In this document: one piece after another, positions 1 to 7,276 of the stretch
Numbering within the stretch: position 1 is the first letter of the stretch
Layout: every line of letters begins with the position of its first letter
DNA from: Embleya hyalina
GTDB lineage: Bacteria > Actinomycetota > Actinomycetes > Streptomycetales > Streptomycetaceae
Direction: 5' to 3'
DNA length: 64,000 bases
Assembly (NCBI RefSeq): GCF_003967355.1
Contig: NZ_BIFH01000015.1
Coordinates: 128,888-192,887 of the forward strand
Notes under the pieces: generated by a model
What the model saw: the letters and a program-made list of their open reading frames with translations, nothing else
Told to the model about the DNA's origin: nothing
Databases searched by the model: none
Translations under genes and position numbers: made by a program

Positions 1-413
1 CCCCGACCAACGCACCCGTCTCGTCGGGAGCTTCGAGTCTCGGAGCCCCGCACGCCGGCGGCGGTCCACCCCACGGGCCGGACAGGCCCCGCGCCGGCCA
101 CTCGCAACCCAAGGCGCAACGCGCGCCGAAGAGACCCGGCCCCTCAGGGGCGCACACCCGGCGCACCCAACCCCAACCCTCCCCAGTGCCCAAGGCGATG
201 TGGCAACCGCCGTGTCGTCTACCGAAGATGGGGTGCCGGCATGTCAGCCGAGTGTGCCGGTGCTACCCGTGCGCACGGCGGCCCGCGGCGGCCCATGCCG
301 CGCCGGGCCACCCGGAGCGCCGCCTGCCGCCCGGCGTGCGTGGGATCGGGGCGACCAGAAGGCTCTCGTGCTCGTGGAAGCGCAGGGCGTGCACGTGGCT
401 CGCTCTCGGACTT
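1..413. other. Left-edge non-coding stretch
   Basis: I see no convincing gene here. The base composition is GC-rich with no clear codon-position bias, and the upstream extension of the SDR reading frame has no homology-like content. It probably holds the promoter region of the SDR gene and perhaps the tail of an intergenic region cut by the window edge. Confidence 0.5.
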
Positions 414-435
414 GATCTGGACCTCGCTCCAGATC
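414..435. promoter_or_regulatory. Perfect 8-bp inverted repeat upstream of SDR gene
   Basis: GATCTGGA and TCCAGATC are perfect inverted arms separated by 6 bp, ending 14 bp before the ATG at 450. This is the position expected for a repressor operator. The cognate regulator is unknown; the XRE protein encoded at 1467-2300 is a guess only. Confidence 0.5.
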
Positions 436-449
436 GTAGCGTCGGCGAC

Positions 450-1427
450 ATGACGAACACCGCTCGGCAACAGCAACCCCTCGGTTCGCCCTTCTCCGCC
501 GCCACCCACGCCGCCGACATCGTGGCCGACCGCGACCTGTCCGGCATGACCGCCGTGGTGACCGGGGGCTACTCCGGCCTCGGCCTGGAGACCACCCGGA
601 CGCTGGCGGCGGCACGGGCCAGGGTCATCGTTCCGGCCCGTCGCCCCGATGTGGCCCGGGCCGCGCTCCGGGGGATACCGGGCTGCGAGGTCGTCGCCAT
701 GGACCTGACCGACCCGGACAGCATCCGGTGCGCCGCCGCGCGGATCCGCGAATCCGTCGACCGGCTCGACCTGCTGATGGCCGCCGCCGGAGTCATGGCC
801 ACCCCGGAACGACGCGTCGGGCCCGGCTGGGAAGGCCAGTTCGCGGCCAACCACCTCGGGCACTTCGCCCTCGCGTGCGAGCTGTATCCCCTCCTGGTCG
901 CCGCGGCCGGCGCTCGTGTCGTGGTCAACAGCTCCGCCGGACACACCCTGACCGGCATCCGCCGGCACGACCCGCACTTCCGCACCGGCTACGACAAGTG
1001 GTTGGCCTACGGCCAGTCCAAGACCGCCAACGCCCTGTTCGCCGTGCACCTCGACGCGCTCGGGCGCGACGACGGTGTCCGAGCGTTCGCGCTGCATCCG
1101 GGCAAGATCATCACCGGCCTGCAGCGCGAGATGACGCAGCGGGAGCAGATCGACCGCGGCTGGGTGGACGCGCACGGCAACGTGATCGGAGCCGGCTTCA
1201 AGACCGCCTCCCAGGGCGCCGCCACCGGTGTGTGGGCCGCCACCTCCGCGCTCCTCGACGGCCGGGGCGGGCTCTATCTCGAAGACTGCGACGTCGCCCG
1301 CGTCTCCGGTCCCGACGAGCCCATGGACGACGGCGGCGTGCGCGCGTACGCCATCGACCCCGACGAGGCCGCGCGACTCTGGGACCTCTCCCTCGCCGCG
1401 ACCGGAGCCCCGCCCATCACCCGATGA
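450..1427 (+). CDS. SDR family NAD(P)-dependent oxidoreductase
   Basis: Short-chain dehydrogenase/reductase of about 325 residues, probably cytosolic. The N-terminal Rossmann signature TGGYSGLG binds the dinucleotide, NSSAG supplies the catalytic serine region and YGQSK is the YxxxK catalytic pair. It resembles the retinol-dehydrogenase/WW-oxidoreductase-like branch, but the substrate cannot be told. I chose the ATG at 450 because the conserved fold begins soon after it and the upstream in-frame extension looks non-coding. A perfect inverted repeat lies just upstream (414-435). It converges with the XRE regulator gene, leaving about 40 bp between stops. Confidence 0.85.
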   Translation: MTNTARQQQPLGSPFSAATHAADIVADRDLSGMTAVVTGGYSGLGLETTRTLAAARARVIVPARRPDVARAALRGIPGCEVVAMDLTDPDSIRCAAARIRESVDRLDLLMAAAGVMATPERRVGPGWEGQFAANHLGHFALACELYPLLVAAAGARVVVNSSAGHTLTGIRRHDPHFRTGYDKWLAYGQSKTANALFAVHLDALGRDDGVRAFALHPGKIITGLQREMTQREQIDRGWVDAHGNVIGAGFKTASQGAATGVWAATSALLDGRGGLYLEDCDVARVSGPDEPMDDGGVRAYAIDPDEAARLWDLSLAATGAPPITR

Positions 1428-1466
1428 CATCACCCGCACCGACGACGAGGGAGCGCCGCCCGGGGC

Positions 1467-2300
1467 TCACGCGCACAACCGGTCCAACGCCGCCCTGCTC
1501 TCGTCGTCCGCGGCCCGAAATACCAACAGGCGTTGATTCGGGTCCTGGAGCGGCACCAGCACCTCGAAGTGCATGGTGAGCAGGCCGGCCTCGGGGTGGC
1601 GCAACACCTTGTGCCCTCGGCCGTTGATCCCGATGTCCCGCTCGGCCCACAAACGCGCGAACTCCGCCTCCCCCGCGTGCAGTTCCGCGATGAGGTCGGT
1701 CAGCGCACGATCCTCCGGATGCGCGGCCCACGCCGCGCGCAGGTGGGCGACCCCCTCGCGCACCACCCGCTCCCGATCGACGTAGAGCTCCCGGATCACC
1801 GGATGCATCAGGCACAGCCACATCGCGTTGCGCCGCGCCGGCGGGAGCGCGTCGAAATCGAGCAGCAGCCTGGTCGATTCCCGATTCCAGGCCAGGACGT
1901 CGTAGCGGTGGTTCATCAGCATGGCCGGCAGCGGCGACAGATCGGCGACCAGCCCGGCCAACAGCGGCGCGGCGCCGGTCGCGGGCTCGTCGGCGGTGTG
2001 GGGGCGCCGGCGGGCCAGGTCGAAGAGGTAGGCCCGTTCGACCGGGGCCAGGCGCAACGCCCTCGCCAGCGCCTCCACCACGTCGGCCGAGGGCCGCACC
2101 CCGCGACCCTGTTCCAACCGTACGACGTAGTCCACGCTGACCCCCGCCAGTTCGGCGACCTCCTCGCGACGCAGCCCGGGGGTCCGCCGGGGCTGCCGAC
2201 GCGGCGGCAGGCCGAGGTCGCGCGGGTCCAACCGTTCCCGCGTGGCGCGCAGGAACGCGGCCAACTCCTGTGTCGTGTCCACGGTGTGGGTGGTCGTCAT
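1467..2300 (-). CDS. XRE-family regulator with MmyB-like ligand domain
   Basis: 277-residue DNA-binding regulator. The N-terminal helix-turn-helix carries the hallmark of the MmyB-like group (GLRREEVAELAGVS, then RLEQGRGVRPS, around residues 40-75). The C-terminal two-thirds (YDVLAWN, then MHPVIRELY) matches the PAS-like domain that in MmyB relatives binds a fatty-acid-like ligand. It is transcribed divergently from the aldo/keto reductase at 2418, and in many actinomycetes this regulator type controls a neighbouring redox enzyme. The ligand is unknown, and control of the reductase is inferred from position only. Confidence 0.88.
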   Translation of the reverse strand: MTTTHTVDTTQELAAFLRATRERLDPRDLGLPPRRQPRRTPGLRREEVAELAGVSVDYVVRLEQGRGVRPSADVVEALARALRLAPVERAYLFDLARRRPHTADEPATGAAPLLAGLVADLSPLPAMLMNHRYDVLAWNRESTRLLLDFDALPPARRNAMWLCLMHPVIRELYVDRERVVREGVAHLRAAWAAHPEDRALTDLIAELHAGEAEFARLWAERDIGINGRGHKVLRHPEAGLLTMHFEVLVPLQDPNQRLLVFRAADDESRAALDRLCA

Positions 2301-2417
2301 GTCCGTGCCAACAGCCGGGGTGGGATCGGCGTTCCCAGGATGTTCCCTCCCTTACCCCCTGTTCGCGACGGTCACAGGCTGGTACCCGGCAACGGATCAC
2401 GCGCACAGGAGGACACG

Positions 2418-3473
2418 ATGACACTCACCCTCGACACCTACCGGCTGATGGGCCGCTCCGGGCTGCGGGTCTCACCCCTGGCACTGGGCGCGGCGACCTT
2501 CGGTACCGAGTGGGGCTGGGGATCCGAGCGGGACGAGGCGCGCCGGCTGTTCGACACCTACGTCGAGCGCGGCGGCAACTTCATCGACACCGCCGACACC
2601 TACACCGACGGCAGTTCCCACCGCATGCTGGGCGAATTCATGCGCGACCGGCGGGAAAGCCTGGTTCTGGCGACGAAGTACTCGACGCTGCGCCGCCCCG
2701 GCGACCCGAACTCCGGCGGCGGACACCGCAAGAACCTGTTCGCGTCGGTGGAGGCCGGTCTGCGACAGCTGAACACGGACTACATCGATCTGCTCTACCT
2801 GCACGTGTGGGACTTCCGTACGCCGATCGACGAGATCCTGCGCGGCCTGGACGATCTGGTCCGCCAGGGCAAGGTCCACTACGTGGGCATCTCCAACGCC
2901 CCGGCCTGGCAGGTCTCGCGCATGCAGGCGATCGCCGACCTGCGCGGCTGGTCGCCGCTGGTCGCGCTGCAGATCGAGTTCAACCTGATCGAGCGCACGG
3001 GGGAACGTGACCTGATCCCCATGGCCCGCGAGCTGGGCCTGGGGGTGGTCCCGTACTCACCACTGGCCGGCGGGGTGCTCACCGGCAAGTACGACCGCGA
3101 CGACCTGACCGCGCCGGCCGCGACCGGCGACGGCACCCGCCGCAACCTCGCCCTGGGCACGCTCACCGAACGCGACCTCGCCATCGCCGACGTCGTGAAG
3201 GAGGTCGCCGCGGAGCTGGACCGCGCACCCGCCCAGGTCGCCCTGGCCTGGGCCCTGCGCCATCCGCACGTGACCGCACCGATCATCGGCGCCCGCACGG
3301 CCGCCCAGCTGACGGACAACCTGGGCGCCCTGGAGGTCGAGCTCACCGCCGCGCACCTGGCCCGCCTCGACGAGGTGAGCACGATCGCACTCGGCTTCCC
3401 GCACGACATCCTCGCCGGCGACCACATCCGCACTGTGACCACCGGCGACCTGAGGATCGAAACCCGCCACTGA
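2418..3473 (+). CDS. Aldo/keto reductase
   Basis: 351-residue NAD(P)H-dependent aldo/keto reductase with a TIM-barrel fold. The catalytic tetrad is visible: Asp and Tyr in NFIDTADTYTDG, Lys in LATKYS and His in YLHVWD. The C-terminal segment (IIGARTAAQLTDN) is the usual cofactor-binding loop. The ATG at 2418 has a strong AGGAGGA ribosome site 5 bases upstream. The divergent XRE regulator gene starts 117 bp away, so the intergenic region probably holds both promoters. The substrate is probably a small aldehyde or ketone but cannot be assigned. Confidence 0.9.
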   Translation: MTLTLDTYRLMGRSGLRVSPLALGAATFGTEWGWGSERDEARRLFDTYVERGGNFIDTADTYTDGSSHRMLGEFMRDRRESLVLATKYSTLRRPGDPNSGGGHRKNLFASVEAGLRQLNTDYIDLLYLHVWDFRTPIDEILRGLDDLVRQGKVHYVGISNAPAWQVSRMQAIADLRGWSPLVALQIEFNLIERTGERDLIPMARELGLGVVPYSPLAGGVLTGKYDRDDLTAPAATGDGTRRNLALGTLTERDLAIADVVKEVAAELDRAPAQVALAWALRHPHVTAPIIGARTAAQLTDNLGALEVELTAAHLARLDEVSTIALGFPHDILAGDHIRTVTTGDLRIETRH

Positions 3474-3484
3474 CCCCCCACGAG

Positions 3485-3523
3485 CCCCGAGGGCGGCCCG
3501 AACCCCGCGCGCCGTCCTCGGGG
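3485..3523. terminator. Possible bidirectional terminator hairpin
   Basis: CCCCGAGG (3485-3492) is complementary to CCTCGGGG (3516-3523), between convergent genes ending at 3473 and 3576. The 23-base loop makes it only moderately convincing. Confidence 0.35.
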
Positions 3524-3575
3524 TGGTCCCGGTCGGCCGGCCCGCGCGAGCGTGGTCATCCGACGCGTGGCTCCG

Positions 3576-4025
3576 TCAGCTCATCGCCAACGCGAACCAC
3601 ACCCGCTTGCCGCCGGGAAGCGGCGTCACCCCGCATTCGTTGGCCAGGCTCGTCATCAGCGGGATGCCCCGCCCCGACTCGGCGTCCCAGGACGGGCGCC
3701 GTCTCCGCGGGGCCGCCGGGATGGCGGCCCCGCCGTCCTCGACGCCGACCACCAACTGCCCGCAGGGCACGTCGTGCAGCAGTTCGACCCGGACCACGGT
3801 GCCATCGGGCGTGTGCCGGACCGCGTTGGACACCAACTCGCTCGCCAGCAGCTTCGTGGTCTGCGCCGTGTCGGCGGAGGCGCCCGCCCCGATCGCGCAC
3901 TCGTGGACGAAGTTGCGTACGTGTCTCACGAGTTCGGCCGTACCGACGCAGCGAAGTTCGGCGACGGGGGCCAACATGTGGTGTCCGGCCCGGTCGGCCG
4001 GCGCGTGAATCCGGGTGGCAGGCAT
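3576..4025 (-). CDS. Anti-sigma-type ATP-binding protein (HATPase_c)
   Basis: 149-residue single-domain GHKL ATPase of the kind abundant in Streptomyces and related to RsbW/SpoIIAB serine kinases. The N-box region is LASELVSNAVRHT and the G1-like stretch is VGVEDGG. Later GRGIPLMTSLANECGV forms the ATP lid and C-terminal core. Such proteins often phosphorylate anti-sigma antagonists or hold sigma factors, but the partner is not encoded next door. I prefer the ATG at 4025 (MPATRI) over the upstream in-frame start at 4064 because GGGGAG sits 5 bases before it. Confidence 0.85.
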   Translation of the reverse strand: MPATRIHAPADRAGHHMLAPVAELRCVGTAELVRHVRNFVHECAIGAGASADTAQTTKLLASELVSNAVRHTPDGTVVRVELLHDVPCGQLVVGVEDGGAAIPAAPRRRRPSWDAESGRGIPLMTSLANECGVTPLPGGKRVWFALAMS

Positions 4026-4239
4026 GTCTTCTCCCCAATCCGATGTGGACCGCCGCTGGGACACCCGTACTCACCGGGAGGAAAGAAGAAGCGGCCCACA
4101 TCGAGCATCGCCGCGACGCATAAATGCAACCAAGTACTTCGACATAAATAACTCTTTCGGGTGACACCGACCAAACTCGGTCGCGTTGCAATCAGACCCG
4201 GAGCACAATCCCGGACGAAGCCACCCCGGGAGGACCCAG

Positions 4240-5076
4240 ATGCGCAGCCACGCACGACGCCGATTGGGTACGGAATTGCGGCTGCTCCGCACGGCGTCGG
4301 GTCTGTCCGGCGAGGAGGTGGCCGAGTCCTGTGGCTGGGATCAATCCAAGATCAGCCGTATCGAGACCGCGAAGGTCGCGGTGTCCCGACACGATCTGCA
4401 TCGCCTCTGCGGCATATACGGGGTCTGCGCGACCGACGTCGAACGCCTCGAAGCGCTCCTGATCGAGACGCGCGGCCCGCGCTGGTGGGTCGCCTACTCG
4501 GACGTGCTCGACGCCGCCTACGAGGAGTTGATCGCGCTGGAGTCGCAGGCCACGGAGATCCGGGCCGCCAACGCCGGGATGATCCTCGGCCTGCTCCAGA
4601 CCCGCGACTACGCGGCGGCGGTGATCGGCTCCGGGCCGATGATCCCCGACCCCGAACGGGCCGACGCGCTCGTGGAGATCCGAATGCGGCGACAGCGCGT
4701 GCTCACCGGGCAGAATCCGGCCAGGTTCCGCTCCGTGCTCGCGGACGGTGCCCTGCAATGCGAGATCGGCGGTCGCGGCGTACTCACCCGACAACTCGCC
4801 CATCTCCTCGAACTCGGTGAATTGCCCAACATCGACATCCACGTGATACCGACGAGTTCCACCGCGAACGCCTACAACGGCGGACTGACCATGTTCGATT
4901 TCTCCGGCCCGCACGCGCCCAGCGTGCTGTTCGTCGAATACCACGGCGGCATGCTGGTCAAGGAGGACGATCGCGACCTGCGCCGCTATCGCCGCCACCT
5001 CGACTACCTGGTCGCCAACGCCCTCTCCACCGACGAGTCCAGAACCCTCATCTCGGCAAGGATGCGATCCCTGTGA
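4240..5076 (+). CDS. Helix-turn-helix protein with DUF5753 (Scr1 family)
   Basis: 278-residue regulator. An N-terminal XRE helix-turn-helix (about residues 5-60, ELRLLRTASGLSGEEVAESCGWDQSKISRIE) is followed by a DUF5753 domain (from about 85, including ILGLLQTRDYA and later VLFVEYHGGMLV). Proteins of this type pair with a small DUF397 protein encoded just downstream and have been described as antitoxin-like or developmental regulators in Streptomyces. The ATG at 4240 has GGGAGGA 5 bases upstream. The stop overlaps the GTG of the DUF397 gene, indicating translational coupling. Confidence 0.9.
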   Translation: MRSHARRRLGTELRLLRTASGLSGEEVAESCGWDQSKISRIETAKVAVSRHDLHRLCGIYGVCATDVERLEALLIETRGPRWWVAYSDVLDAAYEELIALESQATEIRAANAGMILGLLQTRDYAAAVIGSGPMIPDPERADALVEIRMRRQRVLTGQNPARFRSVLADGALQCEIGGRGVLTRQLAHLLELGELPNIDIHVIPTSSTANAYNGGLTMFDFSGPHAPSVLFVEYHGGMLVKEDDRDLRRYRRHLDYLVANALSTDESRTLISARMRSL

Positions 5077-5273
5077 ACAACGCCCCGAAAGCCCCCGTCG
5101 CACCCGACGCCTGGCGCAGGTCCACCCACTCGGGACACCAGGGCGACTGCGTGGAAGTGTCCCCGCGCGCCGCCCACCTCGCGCTCCGGGACAGCAAGCG
5201 CCCGACGCAGGCGCACCTGCGCCTCCCCCGCCACGCCTGGCCCGAATTCCTCGCCTCGCTGCGACACGGGTGA
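5073..5273 (+). CDS. DUF397 small protein (Scr1-type partner)
   Basis: 66-residue DUF397 protein. The family pattern is WRRSTHSGHQGDCVEVS followed by LRDSK, and a short C-terminal segment (AWPEFLASL) that in relatives reads as W..F...v. It starts at a GTG sharing GTGA with the stop of the DUF5753 gene. Family members act together with the upstream helix-turn-helix protein; whether as toxin, antitoxin or effector is not settled here. Confidence 0.88.
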   Translation: MNNAPKAPVAPDAWRRSTHSGHQGDCVEVSPRAAHLALRDSKRPTQAHLRLPRHAWPEFLASLRHG

Positions 5274-5314
5274 CCCGCCCCGCGGCCCACGACGATCGGC
5301 GCCGGCCCGCGCCG

Positions 5315-5353
5315 AAAATCGGGATGATCGAGCCGACCCGGCCCGGCTAGGGT
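5315..5353 (+). promoter_or_regulatory. Probable promoter of erm leader transcript
   Basis: A TAGGGT -10 box (5348-5353) lies 7 bases before the leader ATG at 5361, so the mRNA could be leaderless. TGATCG (5325-5330), 17 bp upstream, is a weak -35. The AAAAT block (5315-5319) just upstream of the -35 recalls WhiB7-dependent promoters of actinobacterial resistance genes, but that link is inference. Confidence 0.5.
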
Positions 5354-5360
5354 GGTCGGC

Positions 5361-5399
5361 ATGTTCGCCGCCGCATTCACGAGGACTCGCCGCCACTAG
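5361..5399 (+). CDS. Putative erm leader peptide (MFAAAFTRTRRH)
   Basis: A 12-codon open frame, ATG to TAG, lies between the -10 box and the methyltransferase gene. The peptide MFAAAFTRTRRH contains Arg-Thr-Arg at residues 8-10. This is the Arg/Lys-X-Arg/Lys pattern at which macrolide-bound ribosomes stall in known erm leaders such as ErmDL. Its stop codon lies at the base of the first downstream stem. It has no good ribosome site, fitting a leaderless start. The function is inferred from motif and position. Confidence 0.6.
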   Translation: MFAAAFTRTRRH

Positions 5400-5537
5400 C
5401 GGCGGGCCGAGGCTTCCTCTCTTCCGGTTCCGCCGCACTTCGGGTCCCTGCCGGTGCGGCCGTTTCGCGCTGCCCGGCTCCGAACTGCCTTGCGGAGCCT
5501 TCTCGTGCCCTACCCCACTCATGGCGGACGCCATGAG
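5388..5537 (+). promoter_or_regulatory. Translational attenuator stem-loops upstream of erm
   Basis: There are four inverted repeats: CGCCGC/GCGGCG (5388-5393 and 5399-5404), GCCGCAC/GTGCGGC (5432-5438 and 5454-5460), GGCTCCG/CGGAGCC (5476-5482 and 5493-5499), and CTCATGGC/GCCATGAG (5518-5525 and 5530-5537). The third buries the GGAG ribosome site (5494-5497) of the GTG at 5505. An alternative helix, 5400-5405 with 5430-5435, would compete with the first and second. This layout matches inducible erm attenuators. Confidence 0.6.
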
Positions 5538-6341
5538 CTCGGTCAGAACTTCCTCGTCGATCCCGCGGTGATCGGCCTCTTCACGGACCTGGTCGGGCGT
5601 ACGTCCGGGCCGGTCGTGGAGATCGGGCCCGGTGACGGTGCCCTCACCCTGCCGCTGAGCCGAAGCGGTCGGCCGCTCACCGCGGTCGAGCTCGATCCGC
5701 GGCGCGCCCGGCGGCTGGCCCGCCGCGTGCCCGGGCACGTCCGGGTCGTGGCGGCCGATGTGTTGCGGTTCCGGTTTCCCGATCGACCCTTCACCGTCGT
5801 GGGCAACCTGCCGTTCCATCTGACGACTTCGGTGTTGCGGCGGCTTCTCGACACCGGACACTGGCAGTCCGCGGTGTTGTTGGTGCAGTGGGAGGTGGCC
5901 CGGCGCCGGGCGGGTGTGGGTGGGGCCTCGATGCTGACGGCGGCCTGGTGGCCGTGGTTCGACTTCGAGGTGCACGCGCGCGTGCCGGCTCGGGCGTTTC
6001 GGCCGATGCCGTCGGTGGACGGCGGGCTGTTGTCGATGACGCGCCGGAGCACGCCGCTGGTGGTCGGGGCGCGGGAGCCGTACCAGGAGTTCGTCCGCCA
6101 CGTGTTCACCGGCCCGGGCCGCGGGCTGCGCGAAATCCTGGAGCGGACGGGCCGGTTGCCCGGTGCCGCGGTGCGCGACCGGCTCGTCGCCGCCCGGATC
6201 TCCCCCCTCGCGCTGCCCAAGGATGTGACGGCGGATCAGTGGGCCTCGCTGTGGCGGGCGGTCGAGCGGGGAGGGCGCGCGGACCACGGGGATGCCCGCG
6301 CCGGCCGACCGGGATCCGGGCGGTCTCGGTCCCGGCGGTGA
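5505..6341 (+). CDS. erm: 23S rRNA (adenine-N6)-methyltransferase, Erm family
   Basis: SAM-dependent methyltransferase that would modify A2058 of 23S rRNA and give macrolide-lincosamide-streptogramin B resistance. Family signatures in order: GGRHELGQNFL near the N-terminus, EIGPGDGALT (SAM binding), VVGNLPFHLT (the N-L-P-F catalytic motif), WEVARRRAGVGG and AFRPMPSVDGGLL. It is closest in look to actinobacterial Erm enzymes. I chose the GTG at 5505 (278 residues) because homologues begin a few residues before GRHELGQNF and GGAG lies 7 bases upstream. The in-frame GTG at 5454 falls inside a hairpin. The Arg-rich C-terminal tail looks disordered. Confidence 0.9.
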   Translation: MPYPTHGGRHELGQNFLVDPAVIGLFTDLVGRTSGPVVEIGPGDGALTLPLSRSGRPLTAVELDPRRARRLARRVPGHVRVVAADVLRFRFPDRPFTVVGNLPFHLTTSVLRRLLDTGHWQSAVLLVQWEVARRRAGVGGASMLTAAWWPWFDFEVHARVPARAFRPMPSVDGGLLSMTRRSTPLVVGAREPYQEFVRHVFTGPGRGLREILERTGRLPGAAVRDRLVAARISPLALPKDVTADQWASLWRAVERGGRADHGDARAGRPGSGRSRSRR

Positions 6342-6352
6342 CCCGCGCGGCG

Positions 6353-6396
6353 GCCCGTGCTCAGGCCCGTGCTCAGGCCCGCGCTCAGGCCCGTGC
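6353..6396. repeat. 12-bp tandem repeat, about 3.7 copies
   Basis: The unit GCCCGTGCTCAG occurs at 6353, 6365 and 6377 (the last with one change), followed by a partial copy. It overlaps the end of the MerR gene and lies just past the erm stop. Confidence 0.8.
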
Positions 6397-7215
6397 GATC
6401 GGCTCCTGGAGTTCGGTCACCCACTGCTTCGGGTCCGGTGGGCACTCCAGGTTGACCTCGCGCGGGTAGCCGAGGGACCGGAAGCCGCTGGCGTCGATCC
6501 AGTGGGCCAGGGCCTGTACGCCGGTCATCACGTCGTCCATCGAGCCCCGATGCACGAAGGTGGCGGCGTGCTCGATCGGCGGCAGGTCCACGATCGCGAA
6601 GTCGTGTTCGGGGCGCGGGTCGGCCGCGACCGTGATGCCGGCGTTGATGACGATCGTGTCGTCCCGGTCGGGCGAGACCTCGTAATAGGCGATGCCCGGC
6701 CCGGTCGGCGCGACCCCGGCGGCGGCCATCCGGCGGCACAGTTCGTCGTACAGCGGCCCGATGATCGGCCCGATGTCGCGCGGCCCGTCGGCGTCGACCG
6801 TGGTGGTCGCGGTCAGTACGGCCACCCGGACCCCGGGGATGCGCTTGAGCACGACGTCGTCGTCGGCCATCCGGCCCTCCGCCTCGATGGTACGGAGCCT
6901 CGCCTCGACCTGGGTCAACCGTCGGGCGTCCGCGGCCACCGCCGCGGCGAGTTCGGCCCGGCGCAGCCGCAACATGCCGCGCAACTCGCCGGCGCTCACC
7001 TGCTCGTCCAGGATGCTCCGGACCTGCTGGAGGGTGAAGCCGAGTTCCTTCAGCGCGATCACCCGGTTGAGCCGGGCGAGTTGCCCGGCCCGATAGAACC
7101 GGTAGCCGCTGACCGGGTCGACCCGGTCGGGGCGCAGCAGGCCGATGGCGTCGTAGTGCCGCAACATGCGGACGGACACGTTGCCGTGCCGGGCGAAGTC
7201 TCCGATGGTGAACAT
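6385..7215 (-). CDS. MerR-family regulator with GyrI-like effector domain
   Basis: 276 residues. The N-terminal MerR winged helix reads MFTIGDFARHGNVSVRMLRHYD then GYRFYRAGQL, followed by a coiled-coil dimerisation helix (about 75-125). A C-terminal GyrI-like/BmrR-type domain (from about 125) includes GPIIGPLYDEL and FVHRGSMDDV. Proteins of this build are activators induced by hydrophobic drugs. The start has GGGAGG 5 bases upstream. The target is probably its own promoter. The erm gene converges toward it. Confidence 0.88.
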   Translation of the reverse strand: MFTIGDFARHGNVSVRMLRHYDAIGLLRPDRVDPVSGYRFYRAGQLARLNRVIALKELGFTLQQVRSILDEQVSAGELRGMLRLRRAELAAAVAADARRLTQVEARLRTIEAEGRMADDDVVLKRIPGVRVAVLTATTTVDADGPRDIGPIIGPLYDELCRRMAAAGVAPTGPGIAYYEVSPDRDDTIVINAGITVAADPRPEHDFAIVDLPPIEHAATFVHRGSMDDVMTGVQALAHWIDASGFRSLGYPREVNLECPPDPKQWVTELQEPIARA

Positions 7216-7225
7216 GACGCCTCCC

Positions 7226-7256
7226 AGTGCACGGCCTCACACGGTGTCAGGGTCAA
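7226..7256 (-). promoter_or_regulatory. MerR-type promoter/operator
   Basis: On the minus strand, TTGACC (7256-7251) is followed after 19 bases by TGCACT (7231-7226). The spacer contains the near-perfect dyad CCTGACAC/GTGTGAGG (7235-7251). An over-long 19-bp spacer with a central dyad is the hallmark of MerR-regulated promoters. The -10 assignment is uncertain because it lies almost on the ribosome site. Confidence 0.5.
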
Positions 7257-7276
7257 GCCCCCCCGGAACCGCGCCC

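Noticed and set aside
186-449. Upstream in-frame extension of the SDR gene
   Set aside because: The encoded residues have no SDR-like content, no ribosome site, and an inverted repeat lies in the region; the ATG at 450 fits the family.
219-1439. Long antisense frames opposite real genes (for example across the SDR gene)
   Set aside because: High-GC coding DNA leaves long open antisense frames; these have Arg/Gly/Ala-biased content and no family motifs.
5454-5504. Earlier GTG start (5454) for the Erm protein
   Set aside because: It lies in the 3' arm of a hairpin and has no ribosome site; homologues begin near GRHELGQNF.
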